Source of the DNA: Polytrichum commune | Lineage: Eukaryota > Streptophyta > Polytrichopsida > Polytrichales > Polytrichaceae | Direction: 5' to 3' | Assembly: GCA_950295325.1 (NCBI GenBank) | Contig: OX485809.1 | Span: forward strand, 25,482,001-25,546,000 | Length of the DNA stretch: 64,000 bases | Part shown: positions 9,756 through 21,582 of the stretch, one piece after another | How the letters are laid out: every line of letters starts with the position of its first letter | Position numbering within the stretch: the stretch's first letter is position 1 | Notes under the pieces: generated by a model | What the model was told of the DNA's origin: nothing | The model's database searches: none | The model's input: only the letters and a program-made list of their open reading frames with translations | Made by a program: the position numbers and the translations under genes

Positions 9756-11059
9756 CAGGGTTGTCTATCGCGACGTCATGACGGTGTCGTGTCGTGACGG
9801 ACCCCTCCGTCACGACACAATAGGGTCCACGTAGGGTCAACATAGGGGGAACGGACTAGGGTGGGTAAAATACTTACCTTCTTGCCAAGGTGGCGTCCTA
9901 TGTGGCAGAAAACGCCGACGTGGTCGTGGATATGCCTAGCGCCAGGTAAATCATTTTGCCATTTTGTTTACCATTTTGTTAAAATCAAAGTAGTAAAAAA
10001 CGACTAAGGAGGGTGTGGGGCGGACGGGGGACGAGAGTGGGGCGGACGGGGGTGGGGGGGGGGGGGGAATGGAGCGGACGGGGTCGGGAACGGGGGCGGG
10101 AACGGAGCGGACGGGGGGGGGGAACAGAGCGGACGGAGTCGGGAACGGGAGCGGACGGGGGGGGGGGGGGGGAAGAAAAAAAAAAACTGGGGCGGACGGG
10201 GGAGCGGACGGAGGGGCGGACGGGGGGGAACGGGGCGCGGACGGGGGGGAACGGGGCACGGACGGGGGGGAACGGGGCGCGGACGGGGGGGAACGGGGCG
10301 GACGGGGTTGGGAACGGGGCGGACGGGGGGGAACGGGAGCGGACGGAGGGGGGGGAATTTTTTTTTTAAAAAAATGGGGCGGACGGGGAAGGGAAAAAAA
10401 AAAAAAAAAAAAAACTGGGGCGGACGGGGGGGAACGGGGGGGAACGGGGCGGAACGGGGCGGAACGGGGCGGAACGGGGCGGAACGGGGCGGACGGAGGG
10501 GGGGGAATTTTTTTTTAAAAAAAATGGGGCGGATGGGGGAGCAGACGGAGGGGCGGACGGGGGAGCGGACGGAGGGGCGGACGGGGGGGAACGGGGCGCG
10601 GACGGGGGGGAACGGGGCGGACGGGGTTGGGAACGGGGCGGACGGGGTCGGGAACGGGGGCGGACGGGGGGGAACGGGGGGGAACGGGAGCGGACGGAGG
10701 GGGGAGCGGACGGGGGAGCGGACGGGGGAGCGGACGGAGGGGCGGACGGGGGGGAACGGGGCGCGGACGGGGGGGGGAACGGAGCGGACGGGGTTGGGAA
10801 CAGGGGCGGACGGGGGGGCGGACGGGCTCTAGTAAATTTTTCCCCACTTTACCTTTACTTTGCTGACATGTTATCACACGTGGACATTGTAAATCCTACG
10901 TGTCTGAATTGGGTTAATGTAATTACACAAAAAAATCGGTAAAATTCAAGTCCGTCAGGATAAAGACAGCATCCGGCATAATGTCGTGACGGATACGTGT
11001 CGTGACGGCACGACATTATGCCGGGATTACCCTCCGTCACGACACAATAGACAACCCTG
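9756..11059. mobile_element. Non-autonomous hAT element with G-rich core, copy 2
   Basis: Same 13-bp termini CAGGGTTGTCTAT as the 998-1874 copy, flanked by a perfect 8-bp duplication ATGTTCCA (9748-9755 and 11060-11067). The outer blocks (9756-10008 and 10838-11059) align closely with copy 1, but the G-rich core is about twice as long, giving 1304 bp in total. No transposase is present. The shared termini, shared subterminal CCGTCACGACA motifs and different duplications prove two independent transpositions. Confidence 0.95.
10008..10830 (+). repeat. Expanded G-rich minisatellite core of hAT copy 2
   Basis: About 820 bp made of GGCGGACGGGG, GGGGGGAACGGGGC and GGAGCGGACGGAG variants, interspersed with A-runs (about 10167-10180 and 10394-10414). 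A higher-order unit ending in a T-run/A-run then ATGGGGCGGA occurs twice (about 10345-10392 and 10490-10540). G dominates the plus strand almost completely. Several long overlapping open frames of Gly/Arg/Asp repeats are by-products of this composition. Confidence 0.93.
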
Positions 11060-11067
11060 ATGTTCCA

Positions 11068-13093
11068 TGAAGTGCATAATATTTTATATAATTTACTTGC
11101 AAATTTATGCATCCTTGATAGAACTATATAACACGATGGAACTTTAAATGGTAATTTGTACTAATTGAAAGCAAAGGACTAGTCACTACAAACATATGAG
11201 TCCTTGGCAATTGTCATGTGTCACTAGAAGAACTATGCCAATCTATCTTTGTGATAGATCTCCAAATTTCTCAATGGCATAGGAATTTTTTCCTAGGCAT
11301 GCAAATCAATTACCCATGACACATGTGCTTGTGATGAGTGTTTGTCATAACAATATTTCTCCATTTGAGATATTTCTAAAATTGATATGGGTTGTTATCT
11401 CACACACCAAAAGACTAGTGCACAAAATTGTTGACTCCTTAAAATCTTGCAAACATACATGGCTTTTCACTATCATAAACAAAATATCTATGAGCAATTG
11501 TTACAAGATATCACTATCTCTAAAATTGCACGTGCATTATGTCAAGATGTACATGGTTAGCAAGGCTTAGGCAAGATGTCATGTTGATGATCAACACCCC
11601 AACAAATAGACAAATGCCTATAATATACCCTTAGTGAAAATATCCGTCCAATTTAATGAATCCCTCGTTTTGTAATGATAGATATCATGAAAATGCTATA
11701 GAGAACATTTACAACTCTCTACAAACATGAGTTTCAACTTTCACCAATGCAATCAAAGCTTGAGGGTCCTCTTTTGTTATTGTGGAAACTTAAGAAAGGT
11801 ATCCATAAGGTTCTTATTGAATACCCAGAAATACCTCATTTCAAATTGAATAGAATTGGATAAAGTATCAAGCCCTAATCGACCCTCTATAGGAGTCTTT
11901 CCCATGTTGCCCTTTTGTGTGCCTTTTAGATCCATTGAGTGCTAGAACCCTCCTTGGTAGAGTCTACTTTCCTTATGTTGAACCATGGGAAACATACCCG
12001 AAACACAAAACAAACGTACTTTAATTCATGTCAAAGGTTTACACAAATGCTCTTTGTCTTTTTCTCCCCATATACACCACATGCTTCACAAAACACATTA
12101 TATTGATTTGAATACATCAGAGTGGGCCCAAAGTGTGCAAATTTTTTTGTTGTTAAAGTGTTGGAAGCAAGAAGAGCCAAAAACAAGACACAAAAGCAAT
12201 TAGTCAAGCATGAGATCTTGGTGGCTTCTTGCGTGCTAGTGTTGGTCTAGCTATTGTTGTTTATTTGTGTACAAGTGGATCCATGTTGTGGACGCTCACT
12301 TGAAAGACACTTAGAAAAGGAAGTAAAAGGCGTGATGTTTTAGTTTGATGTGCATCACTTAGGAGGTCACCATGGCATCTGTGGCCCTACAATAACCATC
12401 CAACTCACTCTACCCAAAATATCTTTGGCAGCGTATCTTTGACACGGATTCATCAAAACATACATAAATATTACTTTGGGTCTTGAATTTTCAAGACATT
12501 TTCATGAGTTAACACATTCAACTAAGTATGAAACAAAATGATGAGAAAATTTTAAACCTAGATGATGTCCAAACCTAATGCAAATCCAAAGTGGGGGGGG
12601 GGGAGGAGCGAGGACGGGTAAACTGATGTTCCACTAGAAAACATGGTGTGATCGCCAATAATAGATAGGATCCCATTTGATGTTTCAAAGTCAATTTATT
12701 TATTAAAATATCAGACAAATTAGAACACTGAAAATACATTCTGATAATAAAATAAACATACATAAAAAAACATTCATTAAATTATGCAAAATATCCCATG
12801 AATCTGAAAATCATGTTATAATCACCTTGAAATTACCCCATTACCACATGTGATTCATACCTCAACAACTGGAGAGTTACACCGGGCCGTGTGCAAACCT
12901 AATGCGAATCTGTCAAGAATTCATTCACAGATGATGAGGAGGATTCAGGACGAACTAAGACTGTCCTTTGAATAAATGAATGCCTTGAATGCACAGAAAG
13001 GCTGCTGAAATGTGTAACTGCACTCATCTTTGTACGTGGAAACAATTAACATTCATATGGCCTTCACTCACTGACTTGAAACCTTTATGTATT

Positions 13094-13126
<33 letters not shown>

Positions 13127-14050
13127 CTTCTTCTTCTTCTTTTCCTGGGCTGACACAACTTCCACCAAGCACACACAAAAAATCTTCCTGGTGGACCTAA
13201 AATGTATGGCGTGTCACATGTTTCGGTTGTGCATGCAACCAAGTGTGATGGATCATCTGCCGTTGCTTTTGCTCATGTTTTATGCGGACGGAGCTTCCCT
13301 TGAGTCCAAAATGCCCTCACCCGCTTCTTCAAAGAAAGAAGACGTTGCACTCTCACCCACGATTGCTCTCCCCTTTCACCAACAATCACATCAAAAAAGC
13401 ACCTGGCTGCAGTTGTGTGATCGTGCCACTTGGCACACTCTCACTGGTACTCGACAAATTCCAAGACTGAAAAATCTACTTTTCACATAGTACCCAAAGC
13501 TCTCCACTGTGCACCTCATTACAACTCACTATAAACCCCAAAATATGTGTGTGTGTGTGTATATATATGTATATAATTTGCAAACATTGACTCATGTGAA
13601 ATCTTCAGTTAAAATTTGTCACTTTCACCCAAGCCTAGGTCCATGAAACTACAGTATAAAAAATGATGTTTCAAAATTCAAGGTAGTTTATTTTCTGAAC
13701 GATATTGAGGTCCCAAACAGTGGGCACCTCATAGCTGGTGTTTGCAGTTGGGGCATGGCCTAGGATGTTCTACGAACATACACTCTATTCACTCTAGCTT
13801 CCTTTGGAGACCGGAGTTCTTCTCTCTCTCTGGTGTTTGCAGCCACAAGGTATCATGAAAGCAATCATACAAAATCATTGGGCGCTCACAAGTCCAATCC
13901 TATCGCATGAGAGATTAAGTTAACCTTCCCAATTAAAGATCCCTTAGGATGAGGTTTGTATTCTTATTATAGGTATCTAAACAAAGTCCTTTATGTTCTC
14001 ATCAAGAAATCGTAATAGAACTTAGCACATACATCCATGATTGAGCTCTT
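11068..14050. other. Intergenic sequence with simple repeats
   Basis: AT-rich DNA with a G run at 12593-12603, (TA)n at about 13097-13125, (TTC)n at about 13127-13141 and (GT)n/(TA)n at about 13546-13575. The stretch 13190-13490 is GC-richer and open on the plus strand but has no recognisable domain or splice support. Confidence 0.5.
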
Positions 14051-14057
14051 CTTTGTA

Positions 14058-14550
14058 GGGCCACTTCACACATGAGCCAAGAGCCGTGGACAATGAAACT
14101 GTGAGAGCCCAAAAGAAAGTGTCCAAACGCTGTCCCTAGACACGTCCAAAATCATGTAGTGTGGTCACGGATCCTAGTGTGAAGTCATATGTGACCGGAC
14201 CTTGAACCAAATGCTATTTCAATGAATTTCTATACATGCAAGTCCTCACACATGATAAAATAGAATAAATCAACGGTTGTGAACATTCGAAGTGTCATGG
14301 TCTCCCAATTTTGAGTTAGGCCTACCTCCAAGAGGAGGTTTTTGAAAATAGTCCAAGTGATCAAGAAACATGATCCATTTGATGCCATGTAGGAATCCAT
14401 GTAGACTTTACATCCATCTTGCATTCACATACTCCGTTGGTCCCTCAAGCGTAGTGTAAAGTGAACTTAGACCGGCTCCGCCTTTTCCACCAATGAGAGT
14501 GCTTCAAGTGTAATGGTCACGGGCTCCCACTCTCGTGTGTGAAGTGGCTC
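14058..14550. mobile_element. Harbinger-like MITE (GGGCCACTTCACAC family)
   Basis: Left end GGGCCACTTCACACATGAG and right end, read on the other strand, GAGCCACTTCACACACGAG form the terminal repeat. Flanks are GTA and TTT/TTA. The GGGnnnnTTYACAC terminus is shared with the elements at 20308, 21583, 34465, 58551 and 62558. No coding capacity. Confidence 0.75.
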
Positions 14551-15435
14551 TTTAGCTTCAGTGGGTGGACTAGAAAATAACAATATCTGTGTACTCTATG
14601 CGCAAAAATCTAGTTGTAAAGTGTAATCTAGATGAGAAGTACCTAAGTACAACCTAGTATATTCTAAGGAACACTTAAGTTCATTGAAAAATTCAAATTT
14701 TTAACCTTGACATCTTATCAAGTAAAACTATAATATTGTCTCCTCATACTTTGGTGGAACCGATTTCATATTAGGTTGACGGAACCGCTTATAATATGTC
14801 ACATTGGGGACTAAGTTGCATCATGTCCGATGAATACGATATGTTATGTGATCGGGTATTGAATGTGAAATTCCTTGTGTGTCATGAATGATAGGGAGAA
14901 AAATCTTGGGCATCATTCCGAATGGAGTGAAACATGTGGTTGTAACTTTCACAAAAATATCCTAAGAAAAAGAAGAAAAACAAATCATATATATTTCTAA
15001 ACCGAAAAAACTCACTCTTGCAATTAGTGTGTATCATGATATCCCCCTTTCCCTCCCCTTATGCAATGTAGCTAGTTTCACAAAATGGATAGTAAATCGC
15101 TACACTATGTTCAAGTCGGGTTCAAGCCTCCCATCCCTTTTGGGGGATTCTATGTATGCACCTATGACATTTGGCACGAAGTGATTGGATTTAAAGGTAT
15201 CGCCACGTGTCATGCTCACATTGATTAGACCCTTTAGAGTTGATTTCTATAAGTCGACTTCAATTAAAGGCTAAATTGTTTTGATGTGAATTTGCGTAGT
15301 GCTAATCTCAATGCTCATGAGCCATGACCATTTACGCTCACCTTGTTGCTTTCTCTTTTGAATAATACCCAATGGCCCGACTTCCAAGGCCCGAAATGAT
15401 TGCTATTGCTATGGTCACTTTTTGAGGCTCTCCAT
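14551..15435. other. Intergenic sequence
   Basis: No gene, terminal repeat or tandem structure recognised. Confidence 0.5.
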
Positions 15436-15916
15436 ATCACGTACAATCTAACGTGAGTGAAAAAGGGCTATCATTTGGGACATGATATATAAGGAAGGGG
15501 GGGGGGGGTAATTGTTGTTCTCTAGTGCGTACAACAAAAAGGCTCTCAAGAATGTTAAAGTAGATGTAGATGTACGAAAGGGGTTTCTAAATGTTCATAG
15601 AAAAAAACCCAGGGAGGGTGGACTCTTTACACCATGTACGAACTAACATGAGTGTAAGCAAGGGTATCAGTTGAGGCATTAGAGTACATAATATACGTAT
15701 GGGAGAGTTAACATTTTTCTTTCAAGTGTGTATATTTAAAAAGGTTCTGAAGATTTTGGAGTAAAGGTGGATTTACAAGGGGGCCCTAGGATTTAGAGAA
15801 AGTTTTGAACATAAGCATGTTAGTTTCATCTTATTCACGTTTTCATTCATTGTTGTTGTTGTTGATAATAGTCCTCAATGACAACCATGTTCATTCTTGT
15901 TAGGGTTTACATTTGA

Positions 15917-16322
15917 GTACCACACTGAATATCGTATTTAAATGTCCTATGGTATTTTACGTCACTATGGTAACTTTTCTAATGACACTTCTCAGGAATA
16001 AGTTTACAAGTAATTTCATCCCAATTTACTTTTAGTTCATCCAAATGCCAATTATTGAGAAATATTTTGGTACATTTTGCATCCTAACATTCTTGTAATG
16101 AAATATTGTCATGGATGATTGAAATTTGAGTGAAAATTTGCTTAGTAAGTGACAGTTGTTGCAATATTGTAAATCTATTATGCCCAAAATGTTATACAAT
16201 GAATGACATTTAGGGTTAGATTTACAATCAGTGTTGGTGAGACTACACATGCCGTTTACAATTAGTACCGAGCAAGACAAATAGAATTGGTGACACTAAA
16301 TACAATATTTATTGTAGACTTT
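15917..16322 (-). mobile_element. MITE family E, inserted in repeat C/D
   Basis: This is the reverse orientation of the 26010-26395 member: it shares CACTATGGTAACTTTT and the terminal CTGAATATCGTATTTAA / AATACAATATTTATTGTAG palindromes. The surrounding repeat reads continuously when it is removed: TTAGGGTTTACATTTG before it and the CTTGGAGTTTC block after it are nearly adjacent in the copy at 61010-61060. Confidence 0.75.
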
Positions 16323-16462
16323 TTTACAAACAATTGAAGGTTCTTGGAGTTTCGCTCTCCGGATTGTGGCTAATTTATTGTGCTCTTGTCTTTTTTTGTT
16401 AGATGTGTTGGGTTACATGCTATGTTTGAAAAATGTTCAACGATTTTTATATTGGAAAGTGG

Positions 16463-16488
16463 AAGTAGATTTCATATGAAATCTACTT
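16463..16488. repeat. Perfect 26-bp palindrome
   Basis: AAGTAGATTTCAT is followed immediately by its reverse complement. It lies inside the C/D repeat and has no counterpart at the matching place in the 61-kb copy, where the sequence is simply GACTTTCTCATTATAAAG-like. It may be a local rearrangement. Confidence 0.85.
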
Positions 16489-18000
16489 TCACTTTATAGT
16501 TAGCCTACTGAAGTTATGATTTGTAGTTAGCATAAATGCATGAGTCCATTTTCTAGCCTACTAATAGTCCCGGGGTGCACCTTTCATAACACTTCTGAAT
16601 ACATGTGAGTGCATAGGAGGGGTATTAATTTGAACTGTGTCATATTGTGTCTTTATAGGCTACACAAATTGTAGCTCGTAGTTATGTACATGTATGAAGG
16701 ACCTCTAGAAAATCTACAACATTTGTACTTATATGGTAGTGTTAGTAGATTCTGTAGGATAAATACTTGATATTGGATGAAACTAGGTTGAATAATTTCA
16801 TTTCCTTATCTCATCCATGCATGTATGAAAGAGTCAAGGTTTAGGGTTTTGGAAGGGGTCGTTGAGTTGAGAACAAGGCCACACTTCTTTGTGGAGGTTG
16901 ATCAAAGGGGATGCAGATTGTTATGCGGGTGGTTGATGCAAGTTGTGATTGTAGGTAGTTATTGTAGGTAGTTATTGCACGCATTAGGTGACTTAGAGGT
17001 CAGGTCTTGTCACAAAGGCAACAAAAAAGTTCATTGAAATTGTGAAGGTGCTCAAAACTTCTCCTTTCCTCATTAGTTTTGTGTGTTTTGCATTTCCCCT
17101 ACCTCTTTTAGGAGCTCAACACATTAGTGGTTTTTTGTATTGGATTGTGGGGGCAACAATAGGTGTTCATAGATGAAATTCTTCCATCAATTGAATTCTT
17201 GGTTTTGAGTAGAGAGAAAAATGCTTGTCTTGTCTCCAACTTGAGTTGTGGGTATTATTAAAGCATGCATGGTAGAGACCAATTTAAAAGTGGAATAAAA
17301 TGGGTCAAGTAGGTTTTTTTAGTTCAAGATACTCTAAGTTTTTATTACTATAAGATGCATGCAAGGAAAGTCAAGACAAGAACACCCCTGAAGCTGGAAT
17401 TGTCAAAATGTGGTAGACCAAATCAAAACAACTCCAATCAACATTTGGTTTGTTGGGAGGGTTATGTGTAGAAAATTTGGTAATTGTTGGGTAGAGTATA
17501 AGAATCCAATTGACTTAATGGACCATCCATCAAACATGGACAGTGGCTTATGTTGGTATCAAAAAGGCCTCCATCAAGTGAACTTGCGATCTTACTAATC
17601 TTTTAAAACAATAAATGCACGAGCTTCTATGACATATATTGTAGACTTAGATGCTTATAAGTTACATCTAGGGGATGAAAAAATCTTCAATGACTTTATG
17701 ATGAATGCTAGGGTTCTGCATTTTACATATGATAGTAGGGGTTGATTATTATTCAAAAGTATATTTGTGTACTTATGTTAATGACTATATATGAATGTAC
17801 TTTTTGTTTATGTATGTATATTTTCACTTGTATTTTTATCATTGGCATTGTATGTGTCTTGCTTGATTTTACATAAAAACAAATCTTGTATATAGGAGGT
17901 TTTTAGAGCATGTTTTGAACGCACATGATTCTTGATTCTTAATGAAAGATGCACTCCTTGAGCTGTTAGTACGTGTACACATGTTTTTCTCTATAAATCT

Positions 18001-18930
18001 CTTGTACATATCGATGGTTTTATTTCATACTCACCCATGCTAATGAAGAGTCCATCTCCTAGGTTTTGAGGCCACACTTCACTATTGCAATTTAATGTAA
18101 GGTGCTGGAAGGATTGAAAGTTAGTTGTGGTGGACATTTGAGAGTCTTTTTAAACAAAGGAGGTGTTTTGGGATCTTATTTGAATTCAAAAGAGAAATTT
18201 ATGATGCATTTGAATATCATAGGCATTGACTTCATATCATCCTAAAGCAAGATGTGGGTCTTGTGGTATGTGGCACAGTCCGGGGAGTTCTATACAAAAA
18301 TCGGTACATTTCCTACCTTTTATAAAGAGGTTCGGTTTTTTCTTTTCTTTTCACTTGGAAGCTACCAAACCCCCCCCCCCCTTTTGTGGGGGTTAAATTC
18401 CAAGATATATCTTTATCATTCAGTAATTTTTCTAGTTTCTAAATTTGAATTTGGTATGTTCCAAATTTATGTATAGTAAGTTGGATTTTTTTTTTAATTT
18501 TATTGAATAAAAAAAATGGTGTTATGCTTTTAAGGGGGTGAATTTGTGTTAAAAGATATCCCAACTATTCCTAGAAGGAGCTGAACCTTGCCAAGCCCCC
18601 ATCATCTTGGGGCCAAGGATGTAGCCTTTGAAAATTTTATGGATCCAAAGAGGGTGCATACATTTTTTTAGAGGTTGGTTAATATAACAATACATGCAAC
18701 CTTTAAACTAATCGACATCCCTAGAATTGGGAAACCCAACTGAAGTTATTGAACAAGAAGCATCACTTGTAAAAGACATATAACATGAAGGGTTAGCATA
18801 TAGGAACCAATGCTTAGCTTCATTTTTTCACAAAGGAATTGCCTCTTCAATGATATTATCAAAGTTCTCATCTAGCCCCCCCAAAGCAATTCTAAGCATA
18901 GCTTCCAAAATTTTGCCTCCAACCCATTGG
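18001..18930. other. Intergenic sequence
   Basis: Contains a 12-base C run at 18370-18381 and an AT-rich stretch near 18485-18520. No gene recognised. Confidence 0.5.
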
Positions 18931-18934
18931 GCCT

Positions 18935-19310
18935 TGAAACACTTACAACCGAGACCCAAATTTGATCCCCTAAATCACTAGAGCACCCACAACTTATAAT
19001 CAACTCACCCCATTGAAGATCCAACATAAATGTTCCTCAAACCTTCATGCATCTGTGAACAGCTGCATTTGGCATGTAATTGATTTGCCTCCATAATCGA
19101 ATCTAATGGCATTGTAATGACGTGAGGTTCACCGATTCATATCAAACCCACCAGGCCTTGAATCACTCACAACTGACACCCCAAACCACCAAAAGCACTC
19201 ACAACATACAATCAACCTAGCAACATGAAAATACAACATAAATGTTCTTCGAACCTCCATGCATCTACGAACAACAACACTTGATCTGCAATTGATTGAT
19301 TGTCCGGAGG
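18935..19310. repeat. Diverged tandem duplication, unit about 210 bp
   Basis: 18935-19095 and 19150-19310 align along their length. Both start with GGCCTTGAA, carry CAACATAAATGTTC and then CATGCATCTRYGAACA, and end near AATTGATT. The divergence suggests an old duplication. Confidence 0.75.
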
Positions 19311-19384
19311 CCACAATCACCATAACTACTACTACCCACAATTGCAAAACCAAAAGGGAAGATGAAGAGAAAACCAACATTTAG

Positions 19385-19800
19385 AACTACACTCATTATC
19401 CCAATTACTGAGGGAGGGCTTATAGTAGGCGTGGGAAATTAGTGAAGGTGATACTAAATCTATGTACGCTACGACATTAGTGCCACCAAAAGATCTAGGA
19501 GCATTGTTCATCTCGGCGTTATTCACTGAAAACATTATTCATAGTAGCACCATTCATTAATAAAACCATTACTATCCATCCTAGCACTACTCAATTTTGC
19601 ATATAATTTGTCTCATCACTCTACAAACACTTTAGAGCAAGCACTAATTTTCTTGAAATGTATGATAAGTGAGCATGTATTCATGAATTAATACCACTAA
19701 GTAAAATTTTAGGCCTCACTAATTTTGAGACTTGGAAAAATAATGAGTGTGTCAGGAATTAGTACCACACACACTAATTGGAACAATCAATGTGATAGCA
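19385..19800. repeat. Dispersed repeat O, copy 1
   Basis: Aligns collinearly with 61970-62400. The shared ends resemble a terminal repeat, ATTATCCCAATTACT on the left and AATTAGTACCACACACAC on the right, whose reverse complement approximates ATTATCTTAATTAGTGTG in copy 2. Probably a MITE; no coding frame. Confidence 0.65.
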
Positions 19801-19830
19801 ACATTGAACAAAGTTATATAGAATAATCAA

Positions 19831-19897
19831 CTTATGTTGAATTAGAAAGCATGGTGCACACACACTTATATAACCATGCTTTCTAATTCAACATAAG
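19831..19897. repeat. Perfect 25-bp inverted repeat with 17-base loop
   Basis: Arms 19831-19855 and 19873-19897 are exact reverse complements (arm starts CTTATGTTGAATTAGAAAGC). Pairing extends six more bases with one mismatch. Transcribed, this gives a stem of about 31 bp. It could be a foldback-element remnant or a small-RNA precursor; nothing in the sequence decides. Confidence 0.9.
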
Positions 19898-19899
19898 AT

Positions 19900-20304
19900 G
19901 ATTAATTTTTACATAAGTTTATGAAGAAAACAATGTTTAGGGGATGTTTGGGGGCTGAATTATTCATGCGGATAAATGGATTATGTGCATGTATCAACTC
20001 CAAATTAATACCCATGCATATAAATACAAATATAGAGAATCCATATAGTCTTATACATATGTGTTATTCCAAAACATATGCACTCACTCATACTACATGA
20101 ACTTAATTTTGCATTTGCAATCTAGATGGTGGACCTTGATTGTTATTCTACAAATTAGGAACACCACATATAAATCCAAAGTATATGTATAGACTTTATC
20201 CTTGACAATATCCGTCATGTGTGCACAATATACAAAACATGTTCAACTAATACCCCTTTTGTGCACCCATGTGGGTGGCTACTACAATGTAGAGTACACC
20301 CTCC
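19900..20304. other. Intergenic sequence
   Basis: AT-rich, with no recognised gene or element. Confidence 0.5.
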
Positions 20305-20307
20305 TAA

Positions 20308-20866
20308 AGGGCTAGTTTACACCATGGACCAAAGATGGCCATTTTCCATTGTCTGACTTGATGGCCCAACTTCCATGATCCGATTTCATAAAAATCAATT
20401 TACAAAGCCTTAGGCCCCTCATTAGGCCTAAACCGAATGTGGACTACGAAAAATGACCATGCACCAAAAAGTGAATGTGTTGCTTTTTCTTAATACATGC
20501 CCAAAAATGGCAGTTTTGAAGAAAAGTAATTAAAGTTTGACCATTCCCTTGTCTTCTCTTGTCTCCATCTTCTCTTCCCCCAAAAAAAAGTTCATCAAAA
20601 AATAATCATAACAACATTTCTCTTCCATGGGCCCTGCCTTTTCCTACCAGATCACCTCATTTGCCTCTCCCACTGCAAAACCCGTTGAACCATGTCTATG
20701 GGTATTGTAGGCCTTACAATATGTCTTTTGGGGACCTCGAACTCACAGTCACTCCGACATTTTCTTCTTGGTGTAAACCGAACCAGTCCGAGGACGTGTT
20801 CAACGACCAATAGCAGATTTTACAGGGTCTTGGGATGACTTCATGGTCCATGGTGTAAACAACCCC
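20308..20866. mobile_element. Harbinger-like MITE N, copy 1
   Basis: Terminal repeats AGGGCTAGTTTACACCATGG and, reversed, GGGGTTGTTTACACCATGG, with TAA duplicated on both sides (20305-20307 and 20867-20869). A 3-bp TNA duplication is typical of PIF/Harbinger. Copies at 62558-63111 (same orientation) and 58551-59775 (opposite orientation) share the interior. The two open frames inside are short and unconserved. Confidence 0.88.
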
Positions 20867-20869
20867 TAA

Positions 20870-21582
20870 ATAGTGCCATGTGTGACAACGACAAGATTAA
20901 TATTTAAGTTGTCTTTGTCACTTGAAGATCCCACCACCGATTCAAAATAACACTAACCATTGACAAATGTTCTCTAGCATGTCATGCTTTTGCTTTGACA
21001 TTTTTAATATTCATCATTCTTTGTCATATGTCGGATTGTGGATCCATGTGTGGAGCTTTAGATATGGGTTAAGTTAGATATCAAACGTGTGAGACAAATG
21101 GTCATTGCCAAGTGGGGGACATTTGATGGCAGAAAATTCTATGACAACCATGTGGAATGTGAACCGCGAATGATTTTAAGATAACATGTGTTGAAATGTG
21201 GTAGTATCATGGGTCTTCATTATTGACACGAGACACCGGCCTCAACGAAATGGAGCAACCCTATTGACAAAGCTCCAAAAATCAAGCACAATGAACACTT
21301 TAGATATATGCATGTAATTTTAAGCTGCGTTTGAGCCCGAAAGACAAGGAATTAGTTGTCCTCGACGATCATGGGTTCGGAAAATGACGTCAACAAAGAC
21401 TCGAGCAAAAGGAACGCCACTAGGTCCTAGGGCATTGGACCTCCGACATTCTTCCCGCAACCCAAGAGAGATTGTGATATGATGAAATTTTCCGTAGCTT
21501 ACAAAACCGAAGAAGGTCTTCAAAAGTAAGGGATGGGCACGGTCTATGTTTATCGGGAGCGCAAGTTGAGGTCTTGAGCTTA
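20870..21582. other. Intergenic sequence
   Basis: No gene or repeat family recognised. Confidence 0.5.

Larger units (their letters stand above)
15440..18000. repeat. Dispersed repeat family C/D, most complete copy
   Basis: Segments of this 2.5-kb region recur at 41520-42340, 43040-43563, 44886-45240 and 60715-61340. It starts with two similar ~175-bp blocks (15440-15600 and 15610-15790), the first containing a 12-base G run at 15497-15508. A MITE (15917-16322) is inserted, as the uninterrupted sequence at about 61010 shows. Recognisable internal blocks are CTTGGAGTTTC...GGATTGTGGCTAA near 16340, a TGTATGAAGGACC block near 16690 and GGACCATCCATCAAACATGG near 17520. No reverse transcriptase or transposase frame was seen. 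It may be an old non-coding mobile element. Confidence 0.7.

Noticed and set aside
10013-10877. Long overlapping open frames (118-174 codons) encoding Gly/Arg/Asp or Pro/Arg repeats
   Set aside because: They follow from the G-rich tandem array inside the hAT element, occur in several frames at once and have no non-repetitive domain.
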